From NCBI RefSeq assembly GCF_041296385.1, contig NW_027184085.1:10473301-10537300 (forward strand): 64,000 bases of DNA. Reading direction: 5' to 3'. The stretch comes from Aphelocoma coerulescens (Eukaryota > Chordata > Aves > Passeriformes > Corvidae). The position numbers were made by a program, and so were the translations under genes. Numbering within the stretch: the stretch's first letter is position 1; each line of letters opens with the position of its first letter. Under the pieces are notes generated by a model. The model saw nothing but the letters and a program-made list of their open reading frames with translations. It did no database searches and was not told the origin of the DNA. This document shows positions 36,511 through 46,935 of this stretch, one piece after another.

Positions 36511-39295
36511 TTTGGTCCTTTGGGTGGGTGCAGGCACTGGGATAAGAGGTGTGCGTCTCTCTCCCCAGTTCATGCAAGGAGGGTCTGCAGGACCTCTGTG
36601 GCTGTGGTGGGCTTGGAAGGATAACCATGTGGTTTGGACTGTGTTCCCTCATCTCCATCACTTCCTTGGAATGCAGAGGAAACCTCCAGGTCTCAAGCTC
36701 AGTCCAAACTCACCATCCTCTTCAAGTACACAGTGATAAACCATGTTACTGGTGTGTCCCCTTCCACAGTCTGCATGCTACTGGGCTGGCCACTGGGGAA
36801 GCCACAAGGTCTTTGACGTCTCCATGGAGGGTTCATGTTTATGACAATGAGGAAACACACAAGCACATGGTCATGCATGCTCACATTATTAGTTGTCAGG
36901 GTCTTCTCCAGGTCTGGGATTAGCTGCTCACCCTTTGTACTAGCTGCAATTTCTATTGCCGGTGACTGAACGCCTGCCTGAGAGACAGCTGTATAAGCTA
37001 GCAAATATTAATGCAGCAGACAAAGTGTTCAGGAAGTTTCTTCCTGGCTTGCTGTATTTTCTTCAACACAGTTTGAAGAGCAGCCGGATGTGTCTCATTG
37101 CTGCCACCAAAATGGGCTGGATTTCCTGGGGATGCCCAAATCCATTATCTAGTCCTGCCTTTCACTTCGGGCCCCTCCATAATGTGCACTGAGCCCTGTT
37201 GTCCCACGCTACCCAGCGGATATCCCTCTAGAAGCACATCCACATACTGCCAGGAAACACAACTCATGCTGACCCCTTGTCAAGGCAGACCCAGCAAGAG
37301 ACCGGCAGGGATAGCTTTTGTTATCTGCTTTCCTTTATTTGCTGCGCCTCTCGGGTCAGGAAAGGAGGGTGTTGAGATTCAATCTCTTTCCTGCCCAGCT
37401 GCTGCTGGCCTCCCGCCCTCTCCATAGCCCAGTAATTCTGTTTCGTGGTTCTAAGACCTTCTACAATAGGGAAAAAAGCTCCCCATGCATGAGGTGCTCA
37501 TTTTCAGTTCATCCTCCCAAGGTTACAAAGTCTGCTGTGAGCTGCAGCCTCCCACCCTGGGCCTGGGGGAGCCAGAGGGGAGGACAGCACATGGTGTCTT
37601 GGACTGCTGAGCTGTCCCTGCGCAAGGGCTGGAGCTCCTCCTTGGGCCCGCCTTCCTTTCCTGCAGTGCATCAGCTGAGCCGTTCTGTTGTTTAGTCAAA
37701 GCACCTTCCAGGCAGGGGGTTGTCTGGTTTTGAAAAGAACCAGAGTGTAAAAGCACCTCTTCTCTGGAAGCCTGCACCCTGTACTGCAAACAAGCTTGCC
37801 CTGTGCCCCGGTCAGGGTGCGTCCCAGTGCCCAGCCTCTGGGCGCCCTTCGCCTTCCTGCTGGGACAAAGAGCCCTTTCACACCCACTGTTTTTTCCCCA
37901 TTAGCTGCTGCTGCCTCCTGGTTTGGGCCAGTCCACTTTACTTAACTGTTTATACCTCGCTGCAAGGGACTTTTTATTCCTTTGAACTGCCTGTGATTTG
38001 GCAGTGAGATCCTGACTGCTGTTCCCAGGTGATGCTCAGCCTGGGAAAGGCATGAGCTATGTCATGGTTCAGCAAGGCTTTGCATTTTCTCCATTGTCCC
38101 ACCCATCTCCTTTCCCCTGCAGCCCCACAGAGAAATATGCAGACCAGGGAAAGCTCTGGGAGCCTGGGGCACTGTGGAACTGTTGGCATGGGAGCATGTC
38201 TCCCCACAGGTGTCACAGACCCACTCTGGGGACTGAAATGCTGGTGCCCTCCTCCCTTCCTCTCTCTCCACCTCTCCCATGGAATTTCAACCTTTGGATT
38301 TGTTTATCTTGGCCTAGCAGACTGATGACCTCCCCAAAGAGCTTTCAGCCCTGCTGTGGGCTGCCACCCCATTGATATACCAACACATTAACCTCCGGCA
38401 GCCTCTCACCTCTGCTCTCTGCTCCAGTTCTCTCAGCTCTCCAGTGCCTCATTTCGCCTCTGAATCCTTCCTGTCCAATGCCCTTGAACTACATGCTGGA
38501 GTGGGAGGACCACACAAAGAGCATCTGAGATACTTGGATGAGACGCGTCGAGCTGTGCAGAGCCAGGCACAGCCTACTGCCACCCCTCAGTCCCTCCCTG
38601 CATCTACAGCTTGAGACATTGGGGTGAGGACCAGAAAAACTGTGCTGCCGAGTTGTGAGGGTTTTGCAAGACTGGGGGATTTCAAAACAGGTCAGGCCCC
38701 CTAAAGCCAAGTGCCACACAAATCTCCCAGCCCCCAAATCAATATTACTGACTTGTCAATGCCAGCAGAGGACAAGGCAGCTGGAGGGAAGCATGGATAG
38801 CCATGACCACATGGTGCCATCTCATTTTTGTATGAACATGCCCCATATGCAGTGCCTGGGGCTGTGCTGCCTGTGAGGGTGGAGTATGCAGTACAGGAGG
38901 ACATGTGGCCCCTGCTCCACTTGCTCAGGGGATCTGGGAGCAGCACTGGAGCATCTCTGCTGCAAGACAGGCCTACAACAGGGTGACAGGCAGCAAGGGA
39001 CCCTTGGGGGGCATTCATTGCATTGGTTTAGCAGTTGCTGGTCACAAGGTTGATTTATTGCCTTTCAGAGCAAGAGACAATAAAGTGAAAGCACTTGTTA
39101 TCAGGGTTCTGTTATGTGATCCCTTTCTTGCAGGATGTTTTCCCTATGGTGATGTTTATTGTCTTTGTGGACTGGGCTAGGATCATCATTATGGTGAACT
39201 TCATAGTATTGCCTTAGGAGATGATAAAATCACTGGTCTTGATTCTATCATGCTGGTCCATGCTTCATGTGCTGGGCAGATCCTGCTTTAGAATG
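36511..39295. other. TPM2-APH1 intergenic region
   Basis: No intact gene was recognised. The stretch 36940-37090 is AT-rich with TAAGCTAGCAAATATTAATG-type sequence and looks unlike the surrounding low-complexity GC-rich DNA; it could be a conserved non-coding element. No RNA gene was seen. Confidence 0.4.
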
Positions 39296-39440
39296 ACAGA
39301 AGGGATCAGAAGGGTCAGAAGGGATCTCTAAAGACCATTGCCACAATGAGTAGGGGCACTCTCAACTAGATCAAGTTACTCACAGCCCCATCCAGCCTTA
39401 GCTCGAATGTTCCCATTGGTGATGGATGGGGTGGTCACAA
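39296..39440 (-). mobile_element. CR1 LINE 3'-end fragment
   Basis: The sequence GAAGGGATCTCTAAAGACCA, then CTCAACTAGATCAAGTTACT and CACAGCCCCATCCAGCCTTA, follows the avian CR1 consensus as I remember it, in reverse-complement orientation. It is truncated and diverged. It abuts the ITPRIPL1-like fragment. Confidence 0.65.
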
Positions 39441-39814
39441 AGATCATTGTGGGCACCTTTGAACTCCTCCTGGCCATTGTCCTTCTCCTTGCTGCTGGAG
39501 CTCTCCTGCTCCCTGCAGCTGGCAGAGGCACGCTTCCTTCACCTGTCCAGGACCAGGGCTGCTACAGCACCTCAAAACAGCCACTGCTGCTGCACTGCAG
39601 AAAGGAGTGGGGCTGCCATGGTCCCCCTCTTCCCCTCAATCACCTCCAGCAGCCAAGTCATCTCATGATGCAGATATTCCTCACACTCTTTTATCTGTTT
39701 GGCTGTGTCTGTCTCAGTCTGGTCACGGTGCTGCAGTCTGGGCTGAATGGTCAGCAGAGCCAGGAAGAACACAAGTGTTGGAGCCAAGGCCTGGTGGATA
39801 GAAAGGGAGCTCAT
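39400..39814 (-). pseudogene. Broken ITPRIPL1-like gene fragment (N-terminal part)
   Basis: On the minus strand a Met at 39814 opens a hydrophobic N-terminus (ALAPTLVFFLALLTIQP). It is followed by ECEEYLHHEMTWLLEVIEG, then APLLSAVQQQWLF, a stop, GAVAALVLDR, a stop, RKRASA and ESSSSKEK. This order (signal, EYL-EMT-LL motif, LLSA-QQW-F transmembrane entry, RKR, acidic Ser cluster) matches bird ITPRIPL1-like proteins from memory. Two in-frame TGA codons sit where Trp or similar residues are expected. The Mab-21-type catalytic-like domain is missing, so this is a decayed copy. Confidence 0.45.
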
Positions 39815-41077
39815 CAGGTCTGGGTGGGAGGGAGCAGGGGGCTGGGGACACCCAGGGTGTCCCCCAAAGCCTCTCTGGGCACCTGCCACCACTGAGAGCC
39901 CTAAGCTCCTCTTCTTTCAGCCCCAAGCGCAGTTCTGTGCCCTGTCCTGCCCTGAGGTGCTTGTGTCTCTTCTTGGACTGGGCATTGTCTCTGTCCCTAT
40001 CCAGCCCAGCATTCCTCTGCATGCACACTCACCCATCACCAGAATCCAGCTGTGGTGGGGCTGGGGATGCCTGGTGATGCCCCTGGTGACACCTCCTGTT
40101 GTGACCCATCCTCCTTGATGGTGCAGCCACCAGAGCCACATCTCCCAGCTGGCAAGCCCCAGCCTTCACCTGCACCCCTCAGTGGGTCCTGGCCATCCTC
40201 ACCCAGGAGCAAGCTCACAGAGGCTCTCTTGACCAAGTGGGCAGATACCCCAGAGCCATAATTGAAAGTAATACAAGGACTGGGAGTGGATGTCCCTGGC
40301 TTACAGAGGGAGGTGTGACTTCCTCTGGGCCAGGTGGTCTGACTCTGAGCTGTTTTGCAAAGAAGCTATGAAATCTCAGGCAGGGATGAAACTATTCCCC
40401 TCTCTCCTCCTCTGGGATCCCTTGTACTGGGGCATGACGTGGCCTTGTAAACCCTGGTGATCAAACCAAACATCAATCATGTCCCCAGAACAAGTGGAAA
40501 AGATCCTGTGATTCCTGTTTCCAGCTACCAACTTGCTGGCTGCAAGGGCAAGCCCATGAGCTGGAGGGGATATGCTGGGACCCACATCTCGCTGCACCCC
40601 TGGGATTTCCCCTGGTTCACCAGAGTCCTCTGTACTCCACGCTGGAGTGCTCTGCTGTGAGTTGTGCCTCTTAAAAATGGGGCCTGTTTTCCATGAGTTA
40701 ATGAAACCCAGACCCCTCAAAAGCCTTCTCTGACCTTGTTGCATATGTGCCAAGACTGGCATGGGTGCGGTGCTTCTGCCAGTTCAGCACATGCAGAACT
40801 CTACATCCAGTGCTCCTGTCCGAAGTCTTCTGGAGGCGGAAAGGGGGTGTGTTGAGGTGTGGGTATCAGTAAGTGGGAAGTGCCCTGAAGTGCTTTTCGG
40901 TGTCAATCTCGTTGAGATGGGGTTGGACTCGAGGTGCCAAGTGGGGGGAACACAGAACCACGAGCCTGCATGCCTCACCCAGCCCCTGCTCTTGGGGGGC
41001 CGCGCAGGGCCCCACTCGTGGGGGGGCCGTGGGGACAAGGCCAAGCTGCGCCCGCAAAGGACCACAGGACCCCAGGA

Positions 41078-41265
41078 CATGCCGAGCCGGGAGGGACCCA
41101 CAGCGATCATCGAGTCCAGCTCCTGGCCCTGCACAGGACACCCCAAGAGTCACACCGTGTGCCTGAGAGTGTTGTCCAAACGCTCCTTGAGCTCTGCCAG
41201 GCCGGCGCTGTGACCCCTTCCCCCGGGAGCCTGTCCCAGGGCCCGGCACGCTCCGGACGGGCCTT
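41078..41265 (-). mobile_element. CR1 LINE fragment in the APH1 promoter shoulder
   Basis: GATCATCGAGTCCAGCTCCT, then GGCCCTGCACAGGACACC and GTGCCTGAGAGTGTTGTCCA follow the avian CR1 consensus in reverse-complement orientation. It ends about 210 bases before the APH1 start codon and merges into the CpG island. Confidence 0.8.
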
Positions 41266-41473
41266 TCCCGAGATCCAGCCCCGCGCCCGCCGTGACTGAC
41301 GGGCCTGGCCCCGCCCCCCGCGCCCGCCCCGGGACGCTGCTTCCGGCGGCGGCGGCGCGCGCACGTGTGACGTCATCGGCCCCGGAAGGGCGGCGGAGGG
41401 GGAAGGGGCCGCGGGGCCCGTCCGGTCCGAGCTCCGGGTCCGACCCCGGTCCCGTGTCCCCGCTCCCGCCGAA
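41266..41473 (+). promoter_or_regulatory. APH1 CpG-island promoter with E-box/CRE/ETS sites
   Basis: This GC-rich, CpG-dense stretch has no TATA box. It contains CACGTG (41362-41367) immediately followed by a full palindromic CRE TGACGTCA (41368-41375). ETS-type TTCCGG (41341-41346) and CCGGAAG (41382-41388) flank these sites. This arrangement is typical of constitutive CpG-island promoters. The ATG at 41474 has A at -3. Confidence 0.7.
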
Positions 41474-44400
41474 ATGACGCTCGCCGTCTTCTTCGGGTGC
41501 ACCTTCATCGCCTTCGGGCCCGCGTTCGGCCTCTTCATCTTCACCATCGCCCGCGACCCGCTCCGCATCATCATCCTCATCGCCGGGTCAGTCAGCGATG
41601 GGGGCTCTGGTGCTGCCGTGGTGTGGGACCAGGATCGGCTCCGGGAGCCGTGTGGGCGTGGCCGGGCGCTAGGAGCAGCGCCGGTGCTACTACCAGAACG
41701 ATCGTGGCGGGGGCACCGATTCTGCTGCTGGTGCTGGTCCCAGTGCCTGTACGCGATCACTGTAGTCGTGACCGGGGTGCTGGTACCAGTGACGGTGCTG
41801 GTACAGGATGGGCGTGACAGGAGTGCTGGTACCAGTATGGGTGTGACAGGGTGCTGGTAGCATCAGGGGTGTGATAGGCATGTGACTACTGGCTGAGGCA
41901 CCATCGTGGGTGCAGCAGACACACCAGGACTCATGCTGGTGCTGTTGTGGGCTCACTGGAGTCACCAGGACTCATGCTGATGCTGTTGCTTGCGTGGTAA
42001 GAGCACAAATATTGTTTCTCTTACTGTCACAGCCATTGGCACATTGTGGGCACCAGCATTCATACAGTACCAGTGTAGGGTTGGTAGTGGTACTGGTGCT
42101 TGTGTGCCTCTGGGTAACTGGTACCAGTACCACTGTGAGACCAGAAGGATATGGTACTGGAACTGGTACTGGCATGGATATGAGCCTGGCACGGGTGCTG
42201 GTACTGCTGTGGGCACAACAGGGCGACTGCTGCCAGTTCTGGTGACCAGTGGAGCAGGGGTGCAGGCACAGCACAGTGGTGGGACCAGTACAGGCACCAG
42301 CTGCCCAGCACTGGTACCATAATGGCACTGGTGCTGGTCAGAGAGTGGGCAAGGCCGGGGCACAGCTGCCGGTGCCAGTCCCAACACAGCAGCAGCTCCA
42401 GCACAGCACCGGTGCCAGCAAGCTCTGTCTCTTACAGGGCTTTCTTCTGGCTGGTGTCGCTGCTGCTCTCGTCCCTCATCTGGTTTATCGCAGTGAAAGC
42501 CAGCGACCCCCAGGATGAGCGGCTGCAGAAGGGGCTCCTGATTTTTGGGGTGATGTTCTCTGTGCTGCTGCAGGAGGCCTTCCGCTTCCTTTACTACAAG
42601 CTCCTCAGGTAATGGCATCTCCCCGCTGTGCCAGCACTGCTGGACAGTCTTCCCAGCCATGGTGGTGCCAGATTCCGTCTGTGAGCTGCTGGACTGGGGG
42701 GAATGTCAAGTGTGGCACGAAACTGCCTCAGTGCTTACTGGGAGCACATGGGTGGCACCTGCTTCTGTGTGTTGACCTTAGTGGGTGTCAGGTGGTGGGG
42801 CAGAGCAGCCCTAAGCTCTGGAGGATCTGGTGCCCTGACCAAGCCAGGAAACAGTCTCATTGCAGCTTTGGCAGCTCCCAGCCTTCCTGATACCATTGTC
42901 TTGAAGCACAGGGGCTTGTACTGGCAGGGAAGCACGTGCTGCACCCTGTCCTGTGTATGGACGGACACTGTGCTGGGGCTGGGCAGGCAGGCACGGGGAG
43001 GTGTCCTTCATACTCCCTAGTCTTCCTGGTTGGAAGCTGGGAGAATGCTGGGGGGAGCATGTCTGCAGGCCATGCTGCTCCCTGCGGCAGGGCACTGCCG
43101 GAGGCGGGCAGGCAGAGGGTAGCAGAGCTCCACGGAGCAGCCTCTGACACAAACTACTGCGTTTCCTTCGCCTTGCGGATCTCCGGTCCCAAGTGCTGCT
43201 GTCCTCCCCGGGCCGAGGAGCTGCCTGGCGTGCTCCTTACCTGTCACACCTCTAGTTGGCATAAATTATGAAGCCTCTCCTCTCCCAGTTTCTCCCCCGA
43301 AAGAATTTTTCTAGCTCTTCGAGCTCTTCCCTGCACCTCCTCCATTGTTTGTCAACATCTTCTCGGTATAAGTGCAGAGATCAGGTACAGCCTCCCACGC
43401 CTGCAGTGGGGCTGCTTTCCATGCGGGGGTGCTGCTTGCCTTACACCCAGCGTCCTGCTCACACCAGCCCTGCTCTGCCGGGCTGGCTGGCACCCACATT
43501 CCTCTATGGAAAATCTTTCCGTGTGGCCTCACGTGATTTTCACATGCCTGGTTTGTCTGGTGGTACAGTCACACGGAGGATCTCCGTGGTGGGTGTTGCT
43601 CGGGGAGGGGGAGGTTGCCAGGAAGGTGGCATGGTGCAGAGTGAATACTGCACCATGCCTCGGGAGGTGGCTTGGCTGTGCTGGGCTCCAGTGTGCTCTC
43701 ACCCCACAGGAAGGCCATCGAGGGGCTGGTGGCCCTCAGTGAGGACGGCTGCTCCCCCATTTCCATTCAGCAAATGGCATATGGTGAGTGCTGTGCAGAG
43801 CAGAGCAGCCTGAGCACAGGACAGGGGGCGAGGCTGGGCAGGGCTGCACATGGTGCTGGGAGCAAAGAGAGATTTCTCATGCCAAAGCTGGCTGGATGGT
43901 ACATGGGGTGGCCCTTGGGAGGCTCAGAGCTTAACAGTGTCCCTGTCATGACAGTGGCTGGCGTGGGCTTTGGTCTCATGAGCGGCGCCTTCTCCATGAT
44001 CAATCTCCTGGCAGACGCGTTAGGGCCTGGCACTGTGGGCATCCATGGGGATTCACAGCTGTATTTCCTGACCTCAGGTGAGTAAGTGGCACCCTTCGCT
44101 CACATCTCTGCCCCACCACAGAGGCAGCAGATGAGGCGCTGGAGTTTTCCCTCTTACATTGTCTTGCCCATGCTGCACCCTCACCCACCTGAGCTCCTTA
44201 CGGTCCCTTGTTACATCTCTCTGTGACAAACCCTTCTTGCTGTTCCCTGTGACTCTCCCTGCTCTTCTTTTCATGTCTCCCACACTCAAAGTCTGACCCA
44301 GCACCTCCCAGTCCAGCCATGCTGTTTCTCTATCCCCCTTTTACTGATTCATCTCCATCCCTTCCCCAAGCCTGCAGGCCAGGTCAGGTGGGTGAGTCCC

Positions 44401-45184
44401 TGGTGACACCTCCACTTCTCCCTGCAGCTTTTATGACCATGGTGCTGATTTTCCTTCACACCTTCTGGGGGATCCTCTTCTTTCATGGCTGCGAGCACCG
44501 GCGCTGGTGGGAGATCGCAGCAGTCGTTATCATGCATCTCACTGTTTCGGGGTCGGTGAGTAACTGGGAGTAGGGCTCTGCACTGGGACCTATATTCAGA
44601 GTACTGGTCCCATGCTGGGGTGAAACAGCCTTTGGCACTAGTGAAGCAGCTGGTCCTTCACAAACCAAATCCTGGGGTTGGTGCCACCTGTCCCACTCCA
44701 TTCACTGAGGTGGTGACACTGCCACGCATCCTGTCCCTGTCCTCTCCTGCCTGCTCACCCTTCTCTTCTTGTGCCTCTTCCCGCAGTCATTTTGCAACCC
44801 CCTGTACGTGGGCAGCCTGGTGCCCTCCTACCTGCTGATGGCTGCTGCCGCTGCCTGGGCGTACCTGCTCTCGGGGGGATCTGCGCAGAACCTGCGGCGC
44901 TTCCTGCTCTGTAAGTACTGCTCCAAAAAAGGCATGGGGGACACTTCGGGTCTCATGGGGTACCAGGACCAGTGCTGGGGTGGCAAGAGGTTTTCTCTGT
45001 GGCTCAAACAAGGGCATCATCCCCTTGTCTCCCACTTTAGAGGAGCAGGGAGTTTTTGAGGCTGTGGTTAGGTTGTTGCTTCTCCTGGGAGAAGTGGGGT
45101 AAAGAGTTTGGTGAAAACTCACCACTTCTCTTCTTGGTTCCTGCAGGTTTACGGAGTGGAGCCAGCCCCCAGCCAGGATCCTGA
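41474..45184 (+). CDS. APH1: Gamma-secretase subunit APH-1 (APH1A-like, paralogue unresolved)
   Basis: APH-1 is the seven-helix scaffold of gamma-secretase, the intramembrane protease for Notch and APP, working with presenilin, nicastrin and PEN-2. Coding exons: 41474-41586, 42438-42608, 43710-43783, 43955-44077, 44428-44555, 44787-44910, 45147-45184; 256 residues, the usual length. The N-terminus (TLAVFFGCTFIAFGPAFGLF) is diagnostic. The assembly motif G122-x3-G126-x3-G130 and the essential buried histidines H171 (FLHTFWG) and H197 (MHLTVSG) are all present at the human positions. The loop LSEDGCSPISIQQMAY favours APH1A over APH1B, while several other segments differ from both. It sits between TPM2 and CA9, where human 9p13 has no APH1, so orthology to APH1A is doubtful. 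The last exon is tiny (LRSGASPQPGS) and may be skipped. Confidence 0.92.
41740..42425. repeat. Palindrome-rich minisatellite in APH1 intron 1
   Basis: Most of intron 1 consists of degenerate short units built on GGTGCTGGTACCAGT and its complement (GGTACTGG, CCAGTACC, CCGGTGCC). Because the unit contains the palindrome TGGTACCA, the array reads similarly on both strands and could fold into hairpins. Unit lengths vary (about 20-40 bases). Confidence 0.75.
42609..43709 (+). other. APH1 intron 2
   Basis: A 1.1 kb intron with normal splice sites. No exon, RNA or named repeat recognised. Confidence 0.5.
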
Positions 45185-46075
45185 GGCCCTGCAGGATGTT
45201 CCAGTCCCCAGCCACCCCTCCCCTCCCCTCCTATCCTGGCGGCAGGATCGGCCATCACCTTCTTTGCAATATCTTTTCTCCTGGACTGGGGGACCCTGGC
45301 CAGCCCTGGTGGGACAGGCGCTGGGGTCCAGCTGTGGCAGCCGCCGACCGGTGTGGCTGAGACTGGCTCACTCCAACGCCCCTTTGGGAGTCCCCATAAA
45401 ACACCTCAGTTTTGGGGGACCCAACTTTGCTGGCCCTGCTGTGAGCTCAGCCCTAGTTAGCCTGCCTGTGACTGCCGGAGGCTTGAGCCCAAAGAAACCC
45501 ATCGCTTCTCCCCCCGCTGCCACAGATGTGCTGCCCCCCATGCCAGGGCAGGGGGCCTGCGTTGCCTCCTCGCTGCAGGGTGGAGGAAGGGGCTTTGCAA
45601 AGTGCTGCCGTGCCCTGGGTCGTGGCTGGCTGCTGTAGTGCTCCTTTCTCCACCTCTCTGCCCAGTCCTGCTGCCCCAGAAGCCATGGCCCTGGCACTGC
45701 CCTGCAGTAGCGCAGTGAGCCGGCATCCTGGTGCAGCAGGATGGTGCTGGGGGACCCACGGGTACTGACAGCTCGCAGGATGGGAGGAGAAGAGGGAAAA
45801 AGACAGTATGCAAAAGACCCAGTGGACATGGAGGGTGGTGGAGGGCTTGGGAGGAGATGCAATGCCACAGCTGTTGCCGGCACAGATTTGGGAGGGGGTT
45901 CAAGGGACCATTCCAATGGATCATTGCCCTCTCCTGTTCTTGGGGATTTTCAGGCGGGTACCAGCCCTGGTTCTGTGCCACAGGGCTGGGAGGGAGAAAC
46001 TGCCATTGGGCTGAAAAGGCAGTTTTATCCACAGTGGGCTTTTATACCAATAAAATTAAGTACCACAGACAAGTG
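45185..46075 (+). other. APH1 3' UTR with poly(A) signal
   Basis: Non-coding sequence after the stop codon at 45182-45184, ending at AATAAA (46049-46054). The CA9 3' end on the opposite strand lies about 0.65 kb further on, so the two genes converge without overlap if these signals are used. Confidence 0.7.
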
Positions 46076-46699
46076 GGGGTGTGTGTGGCCATCAGTGCTG
46101 CCCTTGTGGGGAGGGTACAAGCAGTGGTGGCAGTGGCCTGTGCTGATATGATTGGAGGGGGATGGTCTGGCAGTTGCAGGCCCCATTTGCCTGGAGGCTG
46201 CTGAGGGCTGGATACCTGCAGGTTCCTCTCCTCTCCCAGACAGGGCCAGTTTCTCCTGCTTTTGCCATGGCCATAAAGCTTCCTGGGACTTGGCTCCAGC
46301 TCCACAGAAGCCATCATGAAAGGTGGGAGGTAGCCATGGATCTAGGGTTGTTCTGGCTAATCTAGCTATGATAAAGCTGGGGGTGAGCTGGGTGGGGGCT
46401 GGCCAGCAAGCAAGCGGTGGCTCTGCCACCTTCAGCTCTGCCTTTCTTCAGTCCTACCAAGCTATGTTTTTCCAATGCTTTGCACAAATAAGAGGAGGAA
46501 GAAGTCCCAGAGTGATGGAGGGCAGGGCTGGGCTGTACAAGAAGCCTTTTGCTGCTTACTCTGGAGCTCTGCCCGGTGCACAGAGGCTGATGCTGTCTTT
46601 GCTGTTTGGGAAGGGGTCCCTGCACACCCCTCTCCACTGTGAGTCCAGCTTCACCAGGGCGCTCTTTCTTGCCCCACAGCTTCTCACAAAGACAGCAGA

Positions 46700-46935
46700 G
46701 ACAGCTGGTGCCATGGGAGGATTTTACTTTTTTTTTTTTTAATAGTTTTTACCTTTTTTATAACAAAAATATCTATTGGGGCCAAATGCTGCCCCTAGAC
46801 AAACAGTGCATGTGGGCAGCTCATGCAGCCAAGGGATGCGGGAGCACTGGTCTTCCTTGACCTGGGATGGGAGTGAGGGGAGGTGGAGTGGCAGGCTGAG
46901 CCTGTGGGGCTGGGACTGCCACAGAGGTGTGGAGT
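46700..46935 (-). other. CA9: CA9 3' UTR with poly(A) signal
   Basis: On the minus strand, non-coding sequence after the TAA (46938-46936) reaches ATTAAA at 46743-46738, followed by an A-rich run (the T run at 46729-46740 on the plus strand). No AATAAA was found nearer. Confidence 0.55.

Noticed and set aside
39020..39290. Hydrophobic frame (DVFPMVMFIVFVDWARIII) as a possible membrane protein
   Set aside because: Short, without a start or splice context, ends in a stop, and is followed by CR1 sequence; no family recognised.
41474..45184. Naming this gene simply APH1A or APH1B
   Set aside because: Loop sequence leans to APH1A, but the position beside TPM2 and CA9 fits neither human locus; the family name is safer until a tree is made.
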